Shown: positions 11,301 through 24,400 of the stretch, piece after piece | How positions within the stretch are numbered: the first letter of the stretch is position 1 | Layout of the letters: each line of letters opens with the position of its first letter | Origin: Dimorphilus gyrociliatus | Lineage: Eukaryota > Annelida > Polychaeta > Dinophilidae | Reading direction: 5' to 3' | Length of the DNA: 64,000 nt | NCBI GenBank assembly: GCA_904063045.1 | Contig: CAJFCJ010000001.1 | Location: 379,501-443,500, forward strand | Made by a program: the position numbers and the translations under genes | The notes under the pieces: generated by a model | Told to the model about the DNA's origin: nothing | Seen by the model: only the letters and a program-made list of their open reading frames with translations | The model's database searches: none

Positions 11301-14109
11301 GTGGAAAAGGGAGAAAACGCCCCACTTGCCTTATTTATTCTAAAAATAAAAAGGTTTGTGCTCAAGCAAAGGGGAAAAAAGGAAAGAGGAAAAGGGGATG
11401 GAAAAATATAAAGAAACATGGTAAAAGAGGAGAAGGGTAATGCGAAATGCCGTCAGACACTCAAAGTGTATATTGACCTAAGAGTCACGTGATGGCAAGA
11501 AATACCTTAATAGATAAACACTATGAAAGCATGCACTTGAAATTTATATAAATCGGGTCAGGAATTACTATAGATTTTACAAAGAATGGAGAAGTGAAAC
11601 GAGATAACCTAAATATACGTCTGAATAGTTTCGTTTATATAAAGGACAAGAAGTTTATTTCTCCCTCGACCATTCCTTACTCCCTTATCCGAGCAGATAA
11701 GAGTAGCGGTTAAACTAATCGGCTGGAAAGAAACTAAGAGAGGAGGAGACTGTTGAAATTTGACTTTCATGTATCACTTTTCTTCTTCTCTTTCTCGAAA
11801 AATCTTTTAGAAAGAGCTTTAAAGAGCAAGTGAGGCGAGAACCTGCGTAAATAATGTCAAGAGTTTTCCTAAACTATTCTCCTTTTGCCTAACTCCTTTA
11901 GTTCGTGGCGAACCTATTCTATAAACAATCAAGTAAAGATGAACAATCAAATTGACTTTGTCCTAAGATCGACTGATGATAATGGACGAACGCAATGTCA
12001 ATTTTAGTTTAGAGAGCTTTTCGTTGCATTCTTAAGGAGAGCCCCATTATATCATTTGTTTAGCTCCCACGTTGCCCCCTCTCCCCCTCTCTCCCCACTT
12101 GATTCATCTCTTACCATTTACTCTGTCTTCTCCCCCCAATTTTCTTCGAAGCGAAATAAGAAACAAATCAACGAGTTGAACTTTTAATGGTCTGATAAAA
12201 TTCTCTTCGGCGGAAAAGGTTAGGGTTCTCTCCCCTTCCTTTCTTACTTTTTTGCGCTAACTTTATGAATCCCATCTTACTCCATCTTTGATCCTAAAGT
12301 AATTATATATACATAGCTGAGAATTTATGGCGTACAAGTGATATCCTCATGGAGTAAAAATAAATCAACTATAGGATTGGGGGAAGGTCGCTAAAGACGA
12401 GGCATCGCCGCATCTTAAGAAACAACACGTTTATTTATTATTAGGAATAGGTCAAGATAGAACATAGGATTTAAGCTATGATTTATTTTTATATATAAAT
12501 TGAATTTGTTTATAAAAATTATAATTATATTCTAGAAAAAGTATTTATAAATATAATAAGTTATGCCGGGGAAGCATTGCCAGGGGGAGGCCAGTCGAGC
12601 TGGACAAAAAAAGATACTAACTGCAAATACTAACAGGCATTACAATTCTCCTGTCGCTCAGTGTTTTCATGCTAATCGTCGCTGAATCGACACCTCAGAC
12701 ATCTATGGCTGTGCCATTGATAGGTAAGAAACGCTGGCTGACCACCCCCTTCTAAAAAATAAAAACAACAGCAACAACGACCTTTTGCATACATGCAGAC
12801 ACTAAACGCATAATATAATTATTTTAACTATTACGAGTTGCTTTTTTCTCTGAACTACCGAAAACAATTTTTATGCAGTGGTTTGGCTTTGATTTCTTTT
12901 TCCACTATATTGTTTTTTTTTTATTTCCGCTCAATCTCTTTTACGTTATCTTATCTATCCAAGAGAGTATGATAATGGTTTAGAGAATGAATGATTACCA
13001 AAGATTGTGAGACAGAGAGAAAGACCGAAAGAGAGAAAGAGCGAAAGGGAGATAGAGAAAGAGAGACCGAGAGAGAGAGGGAGAGAGAGAGAGAGGGAGA
13101 GAGAAAGGGGAAAAGAAAGAGAGGGGAAATATCTAACTGAAACAAAAAAGAAAATATAAAAGTTGCGTGATTGTGTAACGAAAGATGAAAACGAATTGTA
13201 TTTAAAGCTAAGGTTTTGTAATTGTTTGAATAATATATTTGAATTAATCAATTCTTAAAAAAAAGAAGAAAAATGTAATTAATTAATAATAGAATTATGT
13301 AAAGATAAAAAGAAAAAGCTTAAAAAAATATACACAACCTTCTTTCTTTTTTTTCCTTTACTAACAACGAACTCAGGAATAACAATACTCATGTCATTGA
13401 GCGTCCTCTCACTGATCGTGTCTGAATCAGTTCCAACCACCTCCCTGGCAGTGCCGGTTTTAGGTCAGTAGGTGAGGTCGTCTCGTGTACTAATGTGCTC
13501 ATATAATGGCGCCAAATTTGCCTGACAGGTATTACCATCCTCTTATCGCTCAGTATGTTGATGCTAACTGTCGCCAAAATTGTTCCCAGTACGTCACTTG
13601 GCGTGCCGAGAATTGGTTCGTATTTTACAATAATAATAATAATAACAACAAATAATAATAATAATATTAATAATAATATTAATAATAATAATACATGTTA
13701 CACCTTGCAAGTATCCTGTATTATTAATACTTTTTTTGAGAAAAACTTCATTGAAGTATAGAATTTGAAAATAAAAATAAAAATCAAGTTTTATCTTTAA
13801 TAGTGAAAATTATTAACCCCATTTTGAGAACTATATATATATATATATATATATGAATATATATATCAAACTTCAATAAATCTCTATTCAAGGCCAAATT
13901 TTTAGAAATATGTATATACATATATTTTATATATATATACACCTTTTTCATTCGTATATATGAATAAAAGTATATACATATCACTTTACCGGTCAGGCTG
14001 GCGCCCGATACGTTGTTAATTCTTTTTATTTTATCTTTAATGTATCTAATATTTTTCCATACCTTTTTCTTCTTATAAAAAAATAACAACCTACATCTTT
14101 TCATACATG

Positions 14110-14143
<34 letters not shown>

Positions 14144-15489
14144 GAATACTCTGTAACACTTTAAACTAAAATCAATACAATATACATGTTTTCTTCATGA
14201 ATGAAATGATATATATGTATCAACTGTGTTTTTTTATCCTCCCTCCACCGCCCCTTCCATCCCCTTCTCTTCTACTTTTACACAGTCACCTAAAATTGTT
14301 TTTTTTTGAGCATGCTTGTCTTCTTTCCTTCTTTCTTCTTTCCATATTTTTTCTTTTTTTTTTCTTTTTTTACTTTAATGTTTGTTTATGCATCGAAAAG
14401 CACGAATGTAGAAAAAAAAAAAAAAAACAGAAAATGCTTTTTTGTTTTTTTAAAAAAAAAATATTTATATATATATATACAGTAATTTACGTTATAGCTA
14501 CGGTTTCCATCATTTCTGACACGAATAAAGATAAATATGATAATTATTTTTGTTAATGCGAACCTTTTATTACTCTAAAAATCAAAAGTGATGTTAGTTA
14601 CAAGGGAATTCATAGCTATAATATCAACGTCTTTAAACTATATTAACGATATAGTTTAGAGTACGTGAAAAGATGATAAATGGCTTAGTTGTGACCTACT
14701 TTTTCTTTTTTAATTTCTTTTCCTATAAAGCTTATGATAAAGCATAAAACAGCTGTCTTTCAACAGGAATCTATTTTGCCGCCATCATGTTTATGTGTAG
14801 CCTATCGGTAATCATGACCGTGTTAGTATTGAATTTCCACCATCGAAATCCGGACATGTACGATATGCCCAATTGGGTAAGTTGATTTTCTCTTTTCTTT
14901 CTTTTGCCAATTGGCTCAATTTATTTGGGCAAAAAGTTCTCATACGAAAGGGGACATGTAAGTATACGAAGACAAGAGGCCTAAAGAAGAAGTAACTATC
15001 ATTTGATCACGAATTATTTTTGATAACACTTGAAAGAACACTCTACCTGTACAGATTCGAAAAGTTATTTGCGAGTGGTTGGCATGGATTTTACGCATGT
15101 CAAGACCAGGAAAAGATATATCTAGGGAATTTCTTCTTCGAAAAGCAAGAATGAGAGAACTGGAGAGCAGACATCCTCCCAGTTTAAGCTTATTATCGAA
15201 TGTAAAAGATGTCGATAACGCTATACCATTGAACGACTTCCCTCCACTTCGTTCCATTCGAGTAGATGACGGAGGTTTTACATCAGTTCGAAACGAATTG
15301 TTGGCTATACTCAACGAATTGAGATACATTACTCACAAGATTAAAGAGGATTCGGAAGCTTCCGAAGAGATTAACGATTGGAAATTTGCCGCTATGGTTA
15401 TCGACAGGTTGTGCCTGTGGGTATCGGCCCTATATATGGGTATTACGACAGCGGCTATATTCTTTTCAGCACCGCATCTAGTTAGTTAA
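8391..15489 (+). CDS. Nicotinic acetylcholine receptor, alpha7-like subunit, with alternative M2 exons
   Basis: The exons are 8391-8424 (start ATG, signal peptide [11 protein letters not shown]), 9854-10298, 10379-10686, one of three M2 exons, 14767-14876 (M3) and 15055-15489 (intracellular loop and M4). Any one M2 exon gives 473 codons including the stop. This is a ligand-gated cation channel subunit of the Cys-loop family. Binding-face aromatics are visible: LKYDW (loop D), LLYNTAD (loop A), GSWTYDG (loop B) and the vicinal cysteines of KYECCPEEY (loop C), which make it an alpha-type subunit. The Cys-loop runs from [13 protein letters not shown] to QYC across the exon 2/3 junction. M1 ([10 protein letters not shown]) and the GEKISLG entry to M2 match alpha7-type receptors. 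M4 lies near the end ([15 protein letters not shown]). A poly(A)-signal-like AATAAA lies at 15738-15743. Confidence 0.95.
8425..9853 (+). other. nAChR intron 1
   Basis: A 1.4 kb intron between the signal-peptide exon and the first extracellular exon. It carries an (AAT)n-like run near 8811-8826. No additional exon was recognised. Confidence 0.7.
10687..12636 (+). other. nAChR intron between the M1 exon and M2 exon A
   Basis: A 1.95 kb intron. I looked for a further M2-like exon and saw none. It holds a TCACGTGA octamer at 11485-11492 and short TA runs near 11223-11240. Confidence 0.6.
12637..12723 (+). CDS. Alternative M2 (pore helix) exon A of the nAChR gene
   Basis: The exon is 87 nt, phase 1 to phase 1, flanked by AACAG and GTAAGA. 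It encodes M2 from position 4' onward: [17 protein letters not shown], then [13 protein letters not shown]. It keeps Leu9', Val13' and Glu20' of canonical alpha7 receptors and has the strongest splice sites of the three, so it is likely the default form. Confidence 0.9.
12724..13376 (+). other. nAChR intron between M2 exons A and B, with a GA-rich tract
   Basis: A 653-nt intron dominated at 13010-13125 by imperfect (GA)n/GAAA. Long purine tracts can act as exonic or intronic splice enhancers, so a role in choosing among the M2 exons is possible but unproven. Confidence 0.7.
13010..13125. repeat. Imperfect GA-rich microsatellite
   Basis: A long run of GAGA and GAAA units. Its minus strand yields spurious Leu/Ser-rich open frames. 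Confidence 0.85.
13377..13463 (+). CDS. Alternative M2 exon B of the nAChR gene
   Basis: The exon is 87 nt with the same phases as exon A, flanked by CTCAG and GTCAGT. It encodes [17 protein letters not shown] followed by [13 protein letters not shown]. Relative to exon A it has Met at the 9' gate position, Leu14', Ser15' and Ser19', and keeps Glu20'. The frame is open and the M2-M3 loop pattern (P.TS.AVP) is preserved, which argues for a working exon rather than a relic. Confidence 0.85.
13529..13615 (+). CDS. Alternative M2 exon C of the nAChR gene
   Basis: The exon is 87 nt, phase 1 to phase 1, preceded by TGACAG and followed by a weak donor GTTCGT. It encodes [17 protein letters not shown] followed by [13 protein letters not shown]. 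Relative to exon A it has Met13', Thr17' and Lys in place of Glu20'. It lies only 65 nt after exon B. The same GTTCGT donor hexamer fits the SUEL-lectin gene at 57624-57629, which makes its use here more believable. It could also be a decaying duplicate. Confidence 0.75.
13616..14766 (+). other. nAChR intron before the M3 exon, with microsatellites
   Basis: Contains (AAT)n at about 13626-13694, (TA)n at about 13833-13853 and 14112-14141, and poly(A)/poly(T) runs around 14345-14460. No additional M2 or M3 exon was seen. Confidence 0.7.
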
Positions 15490-18400
15490 TTGTTTCTTCT
15501 TATGTTGCTATCGTCCTTTTATACTCGTGTCAAAAGTTGGTTCTTGTATTTGACTGAACGCTCGTAAAAAACATTAGTCATTTTTTCTACGATCTACGAA
15601 GGATTTAGTGTATATTTTGGTCTTTTTTTTATTATTTTCGTATTTAAGACCTATATTTTCGTAATTAAAACGATTAATATTATTATTTTTTAATTATCTT
15701 TCCCTTTAATTAGTAAATGCTTTTATAATAATTTTTAAATAAAAGGAATAAGCCTCTAGTACCACCTGTCTTGATTGGTTAATGATACATACAAATCTTA
15801 TTTGACCTTTATAAAACTTAAAAAAAGCATTTTTCCATCTAATTTTTTCTGCTCTTCTTTACCACTTAATACAAATAATCTTAAATGCTAAGAAGCATAT
15901 AAAAACAAATATAAGAAAATAAATCAATAATAAAATGGAACAGAGGCTAAACTTCTCCCGCCTCTTTCCACTTTTCCATTTGCTCTCAGTTCCTCCCTCA
16001 TACCCCTTGTCTAATAAGAAAGGAGGAAATGTTCATCTAGCTCTCTTCTCTCTTTTGACAAATTCAACAATTTAAGTAATCTCTGTATAAAATGTGGCCA
16101 ATTGTAAGAAAATGATAGGACACTAGACAAAAATGGAGAAGAGGATACATAGGTCAATATCTTAAAAGTATAAATCGAATATCTGAAAATTATTTTCAAA
16201 CAAAAAGAAAGCTTTAATATAAAGCATGAATAGAATATTTTTTCTTTCAATTTATTGCCAATATTGTGAATTAAACTAGTTAAGTATTTACATATTATAG
16301 GAATGTGGTTTTATAAAGAAAAGATATAAAAAATGAGATCGAGAAAAGAGTTTTATGAAGGAAAGAGAGCGAGGGAGAGAGAGAGAGAGAGGGTGGGGTG
16401 AGGGGGGGGGAAGAACATCTGTCGGATTTCTGTATGCTAGGTATAAAGTGTAAACAAGTTTTAGGCGGCCGATTAGAACAGCTTAGTTCTCCTACTCATT
16501 TTTTATTCTGGTTTTCCTATTTCTTAAATATTTTACAATTTTCTTTATTTTTTAAGTGTTAAGGTTTTATAGACCGAAATGATTATGTTAAGTATTTTAA
16601 TAAGTATACTATTGAAAAATAAAAAAATGTATTCAACTCGTGTTTGCTTATGCAATTTTGAGCTTAACGATCTGTTTAGATAAGCTAAAATGCACAGTAA
16701 ACGAGCCTGTGATTCGTCTCATTAACTTTATCAGTCAAATTTGATTTAAGAGTTAATTCAACTGTTGAAATAAGAGAAATATCTAAATTTTAAATATAAT
16801 ATTTTTATAATAAAACAATTGCTCATATTTTTTCTATTTTATGTGTTTTTATTTCTCTATTAACGTCTTTAGTAGCTTCTACAAGTGTTACTTTTTTCCC
16901 TTTTTCTCATAAATTGTATTTCTTTCTTTCTCGCTCTCTCTCTTCTCTAGCGCCATCTACTTTTGATATTCCTTTTCTCTCTTTCTCTGCTCACCGTCGA
17001 AACGTTCTGCTACGTTAACGATTATGATTATCTATTTAGTATGTTATTCTACTTTTAAATAGAAAAGAAATAATTAAAATACCTTAGTTACAACAAGTAT
17101 ATAATATATATATTAAGGTAAAATGGCAGTTTTCTGTAATTTTCCTAGATATACAATATATATATAAATGTATCAATTCCCCCTATATAAGATCGTAAAT
17201 ATTCTAAACACGCCCTGTTCGATTTACAATCGAGGCTTTTTTCCTTAACCCTGATTAATTTTCTTGATAGTACCGTTGAAATACTGTCATATTATTCCTC
17301 AATATCTACAGAAGGGAAAAAGAATTACGTAAATCGAATAAGGTTGGCGAAAAATAAAGCGGGTTGGCATCTGTTCGTCTTCGATTTTATGCCGTTAAAA
17401 TCTCGTCCCTCGATAAAAATTTTCTTCTGAACAAACTGTGATGTATTAGCCGCTTTTTAGTCCAGTATATTATTAGTTGACTGATAAATGTTCCTTTTGG
17501 TCAATTACTCTTATACTTTTATGAATTTCACGAAGAAATATCAACGGTTATATACAGTATTTGTAGTTTTAGATTATTTTTTTATGCAGAATTTTCTCTC
17601 TACCATCCTTTTTTCCTTCTTCCTCTTTTTTCCTACTAATCTTTCTACCGGAAGTGCCACCTCGACTCCGATTCTTAGCTAAAAAAAGTAAAGAGAGGAA
17701 GGAACCCAGCCCAATATATTGAATTAGAGAGCATTTTGCACAGTTGGATTATTGTTCTCGTACTGTAATCGGTCCAGTAGTCTGAAAACGTTTTACACTT
17801 TCGTCCTTTTCGTCATTTGTTTGGTTGAAAAGGAAAAAGCGGTAAAGATCGATTCCCCTTAGTTGTTACTCGAGTAAGCAGATGTGACGTCGACCGTTAA
17901 AACGCTCGAAAAACATTGACGTCTTTACGAAGTGGGGCGAGAGAGTGTTGACTAAAGATTTTTTTTTTAAATTAAATTTCTTTCCAAAAAGAAGAAAAAA
18001 AAAGATAAATCCTTTCTCGTTTTTAGTATTTATAAAGTATTTACTTGATATATAGACGCCATTTGCTGATTGGCTTATTTTCTTTAGAAGAAAAAATAAC
18101 CGATTATTGTTGAAAGTAAACGAGATATATTACGGAGGAAAAACAAATCTTTCGATAGGTGGCAGTTAGTGAAATCTGTCCAGGTAACGAATGCCATCTA
18201 GCGGTTTTGATACAGGATTTCCGTGGGAAGTTAGAGCGAAGAAAAGTTGACGCTTTTATCGAGCGTGTAAATATATGTTGGCAATAAAATGTCTCGGAAA
18301 ACACGCTTTACATTTCCTGCTATAAAAGAAACATTCTCGCTCACAAGTAGGCAAAACTATTTAAGATTCTATGTGAGCTTAAAAGGATCCATCAATCTAT

Positions 18401-21400
18401 ATTTGTGGTTTGGAAGCCAAAGTTCATCAATTTTGAAATCGTCTTAATAGGAAGAGAGGAAAGAGAAAGTATACTGGGCAAAAACAATCATTAATTCATA
18501 ACCAGTGCAGTCGCTGATCTGTAAATGTACGAAAAATGTATATAACAATAAATCATTCCTTATATTGTGACAGAGTTAAATTAAAATTAAGCTAATTTAA
18601 ATCATTTGAAGCTTTGTTTGTTAATGAAAGGTAATAAATATAGTCTAAAAGAGCGATTCTTTTATTGCATGTACATATATTAAAGGTATTGAATATAATT
18701 TACATTTGTCAATAATAGTACATAGTTGTTAAGAAGTATATAAGCTAAAGTATAAGTAATTTATAAATTGAAAGTAATGTTTATTCATAAAATGTACTAT
18801 CAAATGAACTATGCCTTAAGTGTAAAAAGGGAATTTTCCGCTTATATTATTAGTTGCTTTTATTTCAATAAATAAGCTGGTTGAAATTTCTTTTCACACG
18901 CATATTTCTCAGAAGTGTTTTGTAAAAACCTAAAAGATCTAATTTATTAAGCTTAAATAAGCCGAACAGTTAAGTCCTAGAAGCTGAGAAATCATACACG
19001 AATAACTGCCTTGGGAAATTGAATTTTGGCTACTTTGTATTTGCTATGCATGAATTTGTTTTCATCGACAAATGCCTGATTTGTTATATATGTACATATT
19101 ATAGTAATACTTTATTATAACAATCCGCTCTTGTTCATTATTGCTGTTAAGGGAAAATTTTGTATTGCTTTTAAAAGATAACATACACAAAAAATTTTAC
19201 CCCTTCCAATTAGTTGCTAAATACTAGATAGGAATGTTTATAGGTAAACTTGTTGGTTTAGTGCACTCTTAACACTTTTTAAGTTTGTTTTTAAACCATA
19301 TTTTGAGCTAATTGTCAACTAATCTATTTATTCGTTTAATTAAAAAATTTACAAAGTATAATCAAAGTGTGTTTACCCACCTATGGATTATCCAATTTCT
19401 CTTTTATCTTTCTACGCCCCAATAAAGGCTAAGGGTAAGGCTAAGCTATGTTTGCACTAATTTTATATACAGTTTTCCTAAATAAAAGGCACGACTTTTA
19501 AGTGGACACCTTAAAAAATAGAAATTCTACTCTTCAATGAATTCTGAACTTGACATGTGGGAAAAAATCGTAAGAAAAATGATGTAGTTAAATATTATGA
19601 TATAATTACTTGGCATCTCATATTTCTGAAGATACTAACGAAATGGTTAATTAAATTAGTGACATTTGCATTAATAAAGCCGTATACTGAATACATATAT
19701 AAATATGATGTAAATTGGAAGTTTATTTCCAGTATTCCTTCTCTTTTATTTATCTAGAATATCTCACGATGGTACAATAAGCTTAAATACAGCTGTACAT
19801 TCTAAATATATAAAATATACAACTAAATATCGTATATGCTTATTTATATTTATGTATTTATAGATATACACCATATATATCAACATTTAAGTTGTATTTC
19901 AAGTTCGTTATTAATTTATGTACTCCATATCTATATATCTATATATAGATATAATACAAAACTCATATATCTATAGCAATATGTATATATAATATAATAC
20001 AATAAATTTTACAACAAGAGGACCCATATGTAGATTGCTAAAAAAGAGGAAAAAATTTCGATCGTTAGTTGAAATGGATCAAAATGACATCTCTCTACTA
20101 TCAGTTTATACAATCTATCCCCCCTTTCATACAATTCCAAAGAAATCTATGCTCTACTATCGTCCGTTAGCCTCTCTGTACGAGCTCTTCCGAACCAAAA
20201 AATACTCTTCCTTTTCTCCATCTTAGCATAGTAACTAAACGAAAAAGAGACAGCTAGCGGCGTTTAGTTATTCGGTTACACGTTCGAACCTTACAGGCCT
20301 ACTTTCCAACCAAGCAGCAAATAATTAAAGATAGAATGAGATTTTTTCCACCCGTTTTCTTTAGGTAAATTCGCACATATACCAATTAGAAGAAAACAAA
20401 TAGAAGTGTAAAGAAATTGCATGAATTTTTTCGCAAAGCTTATCCAATAGGCATTAAGGTAAGCTATTTAATTACATTTCCTATAAATATATTTATGTAT
20501 TTGACTTCGCATTCATGCGAATGCAAACATAATATATTCATGAGTAGACTACTGGAAAAGGATCAATGCAGCTCTTTTTTATCGTCTCTTTTCGAATTGA
20601 CTGTTTTCCGTTTGTTTCACTTTAAGCATAAACACCTTATTTAGCTAAGCGGAATGTTAAATGTTATTAATTATAATAATATAAAGAAGAGATAAGCCAA
20701 CAGTTCAGAGTAGCTCTAATCCGGAGGAAGACGTGAAGGGTGAGGACAAACAGTTAGAAATGTCTTTCATAAGCACTAATATTTTCTGAATATATGAAGT
20801 ATATATATGTGTGTATGTGTGCATATATATATATATATAGTATAGATGTATTTGTTTTTATATTTATATATGGATAAATGTATATGTTGTACACACATAT
20901 ATATATATAGATAGTATATATACTCAAGTTTTCGTTTATCTTTATCAATATATATATATATATATCAATGGAAGAAAGTAATACTCCTATATGATTCCAA
21001 AGATATTCGTATTATTTATAATTATTGATATTTGCAAATTGGTAGTATTAACTTTAACAAAATCTGTATTTCTCCTTTTGACAAGAATATAATGAAATCT
21101 GTAATTTTCCCCCTTTTGTGCTGTGAGGTCATTATTCCTGATAATTGCACACTTTTTTCTATCAATATTAAAATAATGAAATCTGTACCACCTGTAAAAA
21201 ATAAAGAAAATTATAGGTAGATGGCGCTGGAAAAGAGCGCTCACCAGTTTGTCGACAAAGCGTCACCAGCTTCAGTTTGTTGGATAAAACCTTAGCAACT
21301 TTTTTTGTTTTCAGGCTTTTAATTTGAAGATAGACATTGACTTTGTTTCTGCTTTTGCCTGTAAGCGATAAGGAAGAAAGAAGAAAGTATGGCAGAGTTT

Positions 21401-21482
21401 AATTAGCCTATAAAACGAGAATTTGCCTATCTCCTATCAGCCGAAATTCGTTGCAGACTTTCTTCTAAACAACTCCGACGTC
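15490..21482. other. Intergenic, about 6 kb, AT-rich
   Basis: No exon could be supported on either strand. Noted items are a GAGA/GGGTGGGG tract near 16370-16412, AGCGCCATCTAC at 16949-16960, a related TGCCATCTAGCGG at about 18192-18204, TA-rich palindromic runs at 19800-19990 and 20800-20965, and AGATGGCGC at about 21219. The last 500 nt should contain the promoter and 5'UTR of the GPCR gene. Confidence 0.5.
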
Positions 21483-24400
21483 ATGCTGAACAATTCGTCT
21501 GGTAATACCTCGAGCCAGCAAGCTCTCCTATACCAAATTATTGGTCAAAGCGTAGTAGGAGTCATATTTATCGTTGGTATAATAGGAAACATAATGGTTA
21601 TATTAGTTGTAGCAAGAACGAAAAGTATGAGAACACCAACCAATTGTTACCTTCTTTCTCTGGCTGTAGCGGATTGCTTGGCGCTATTAAGCACAACTAT
21701 ACCTATTCAAGTAGACTTTCACATCCAGACAGGAAGATGGGTTTTTGGAGAAGTAGGCTGTCGGATTATCATATTTTGTCAATATACAACAACTACTGCT
21801 TCTGTATTATCAATAACTGCCTTTACTATAGAGCGTTATATTGCAATTTGCCATCCTATGAAGGCCCAGACTGTCTGCACTGTGAGTAGAGCCAAAAGGA
21901 TAATAGGAGGTACCTGGGGATTTTCTCTTGTATATAACTCCCCTTGGTTGTTTTTCGTGAAAATTACTACGAACAATTCAAAAATACCAATATGCGACTT
22001 TTCCTTGGACAGAAAGCATTATATTGTTATCTATATGTGCGATTTAATGCTACTATATGTAAGTCCTCTACTGCTGACTTGCGTCCTCTATGGCCTAATC
22101 GGACGGATGTTATTTAGAAATCTGACACCAGGAGGACACAATGACTCGGCCAAGCGATCTAGCTCTAGAGTACAGGTAATGGCTTTCGTGACGGAATGTA
22201 GAGATAGAATCTATAAAGCTTTCCTTAAAAAATTTTCGCTTTTACTATCGTAATCCTATACCCATAGCTACATGAATGGTTTATATTTATATACCTCGAA
22301 AAATGAATACTTTTCCTATTTCTAAACTAATTAGCTAATGTATATAATCTCTCTCTCTTTCTCACTTCTGTTTCCTACTTTATTTCTATCTCTTGTCCTA
22401 CATTTTCTCTCTCTTCCTCCCCTTTTTCCAATGCTTTCTCTCCTACAATCATCATTCCATTCTAAGTAGATTTGAAAAGTTATATATATATATATATTAT
22501 ATATCAATGCTGGTTTTGAAAGGGAGACTTTCTTAAAGGCAATTAACAAGATGATTTAATATTACATTATGAGAAAATTTTTTTAATTTGTTTTTTTTTT
22601 CAATTAACATGGTAAAATGTGTTTTCTAATGGAATTTAACTTAATCAATGTTTCAAAACAGCTTGGCTTTTCTATTTGAAGGGAGAAAACTGTTTGGCTT
22701 TTTTTGCTACACAGAAATTTTAGGTTGTAATTTATAAGCAGAAAAGCAATGATTGAAAAACGAAAAGTATTTAATGTTATTAAACGAACGATTATGATAT
22801 ATGAAAATAAAAGTAATAAGAGATTGGAAAAGTGCATAAAGAATATTAAATTGGTACGGTACTTTCTTTTCTATTTAAACAACGAAAGACATCTCTTTTC
22901 CAAATAGAGTATACATATATAGATATATTTTGTGATGGATATATACTCTAAATTTAAGTATAGAATTTCTAAAAATGATAGATAATATAAGGAAATGTAT
23001 GAAAAATGCTTCTTGATAGAAATAAGAAATAAGGCAAGTTAATATTAGTTTTAAGAATTCGATATCGATACATGATACGTTTATATTCCCATGTAAGATA
23101 TACTATAATATAAAAATATTAAGCTAATATAATTTAAAGAGTGCATTTACGTCCAAGGTAGTAAGTTCCACTGACCTCTCTTACTATATTAAAATCTAGC
23201 TTATCCAAATTAATAATAGTTTCTATAGAAATAAACCTAGTGGTTTTTCCCTTAAGGCGGTATCAATCAGTGCGTAAGGCGTTTAGAATTGGAAATGATA
23301 TTTCCAGCTCTAATTTAGTGACTCTTCAGTTGTTTCTCTCCTCTTTGAAACCGTTCTTACATATCTATTCAATATAAATTTGTGTAGTTGTTTCTACTTA
23401 GCGTCTTATTTATCTTTAACAAAGAATTTCCCATTGTCTTTTATTATTAAGTAATGAAATAAAGAACCCAATTGAAGGCCAAAACGTCGATAGGATCAAT
23501 GAGAAACGATTTCTCAATCAAGCACGACAATTTAGCTTTGCCACTCCATAAACCAATTAAACAAATTAAAATTGAGAGAGAAAAATGAATCACGTGATTG
23601 AGAGCCGAATAAATCTTCAGATTTCTTTGTGAGGCATTGAATCGTGCGATTATCGATCGTAAATTCGACTCTAAAACCTAGAAAATTAGCTTTGTTTCAT
23701 CGCTTCATCTGCCTGGAATGTAGGTCTATTACTCATAAATATTATTTTTTTTTTGCTGTATATTTTAGGGTTAGCGTATAAAACCGGATATTCTATAGAT
23801 CAATCGTTCATTCCATAGATTAGGTGCTAGCATACGTTTTCTTTAATATAACTGGTTGTACTAAAGATTAACGTTGATATCTCTTGCGGTATGTAATATA
23901 AAGTTTTAGACTTTATACTGCGCATAAAACTTGAAGCATCGCCTAAAAAAATCATTTGGTAACCTTCTTTCGGCCGTCTGTCAGAGAAATTGATAAAAAT
24001 TGTATAAATCTTTGATAACTAGAGTTCGAATTTTATATTGATATATAATTATAATGTATAATATTGTCTTTGATGGAAAAGCATATCTATTATTCAAATT
24101 ATTGTATGTTAGGTGTATAGGTCTTTGTAGGCATAAAGCTGAATTTATATGTAATTACTGTGCGTAAATAGATAATCATACCTATATATATATATATATA
24201 TTAAATTGAACCAAGACTGCGAAAAAATCCGATTACTTACATGATAAAGTCATTTCTAAAACATGAAAAATTTCGTTTCCATCTATATCTTCCTCATTTC
24301 AAGTTTCCCTAATCGATTTCTAATTTCTCTCTAAACTAATTAAATAATATAAAAAAAATAAGATGAAAGATGAAGGGGAAAAACTAAAATTGCCTAATAA

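Noticed and set aside
12951-13251. Minus-strand Ser/Leu-rich open frames between M2 exons A and B
   Set aside because: They are translations of the GA-rich repeat inside the nAChR intron.
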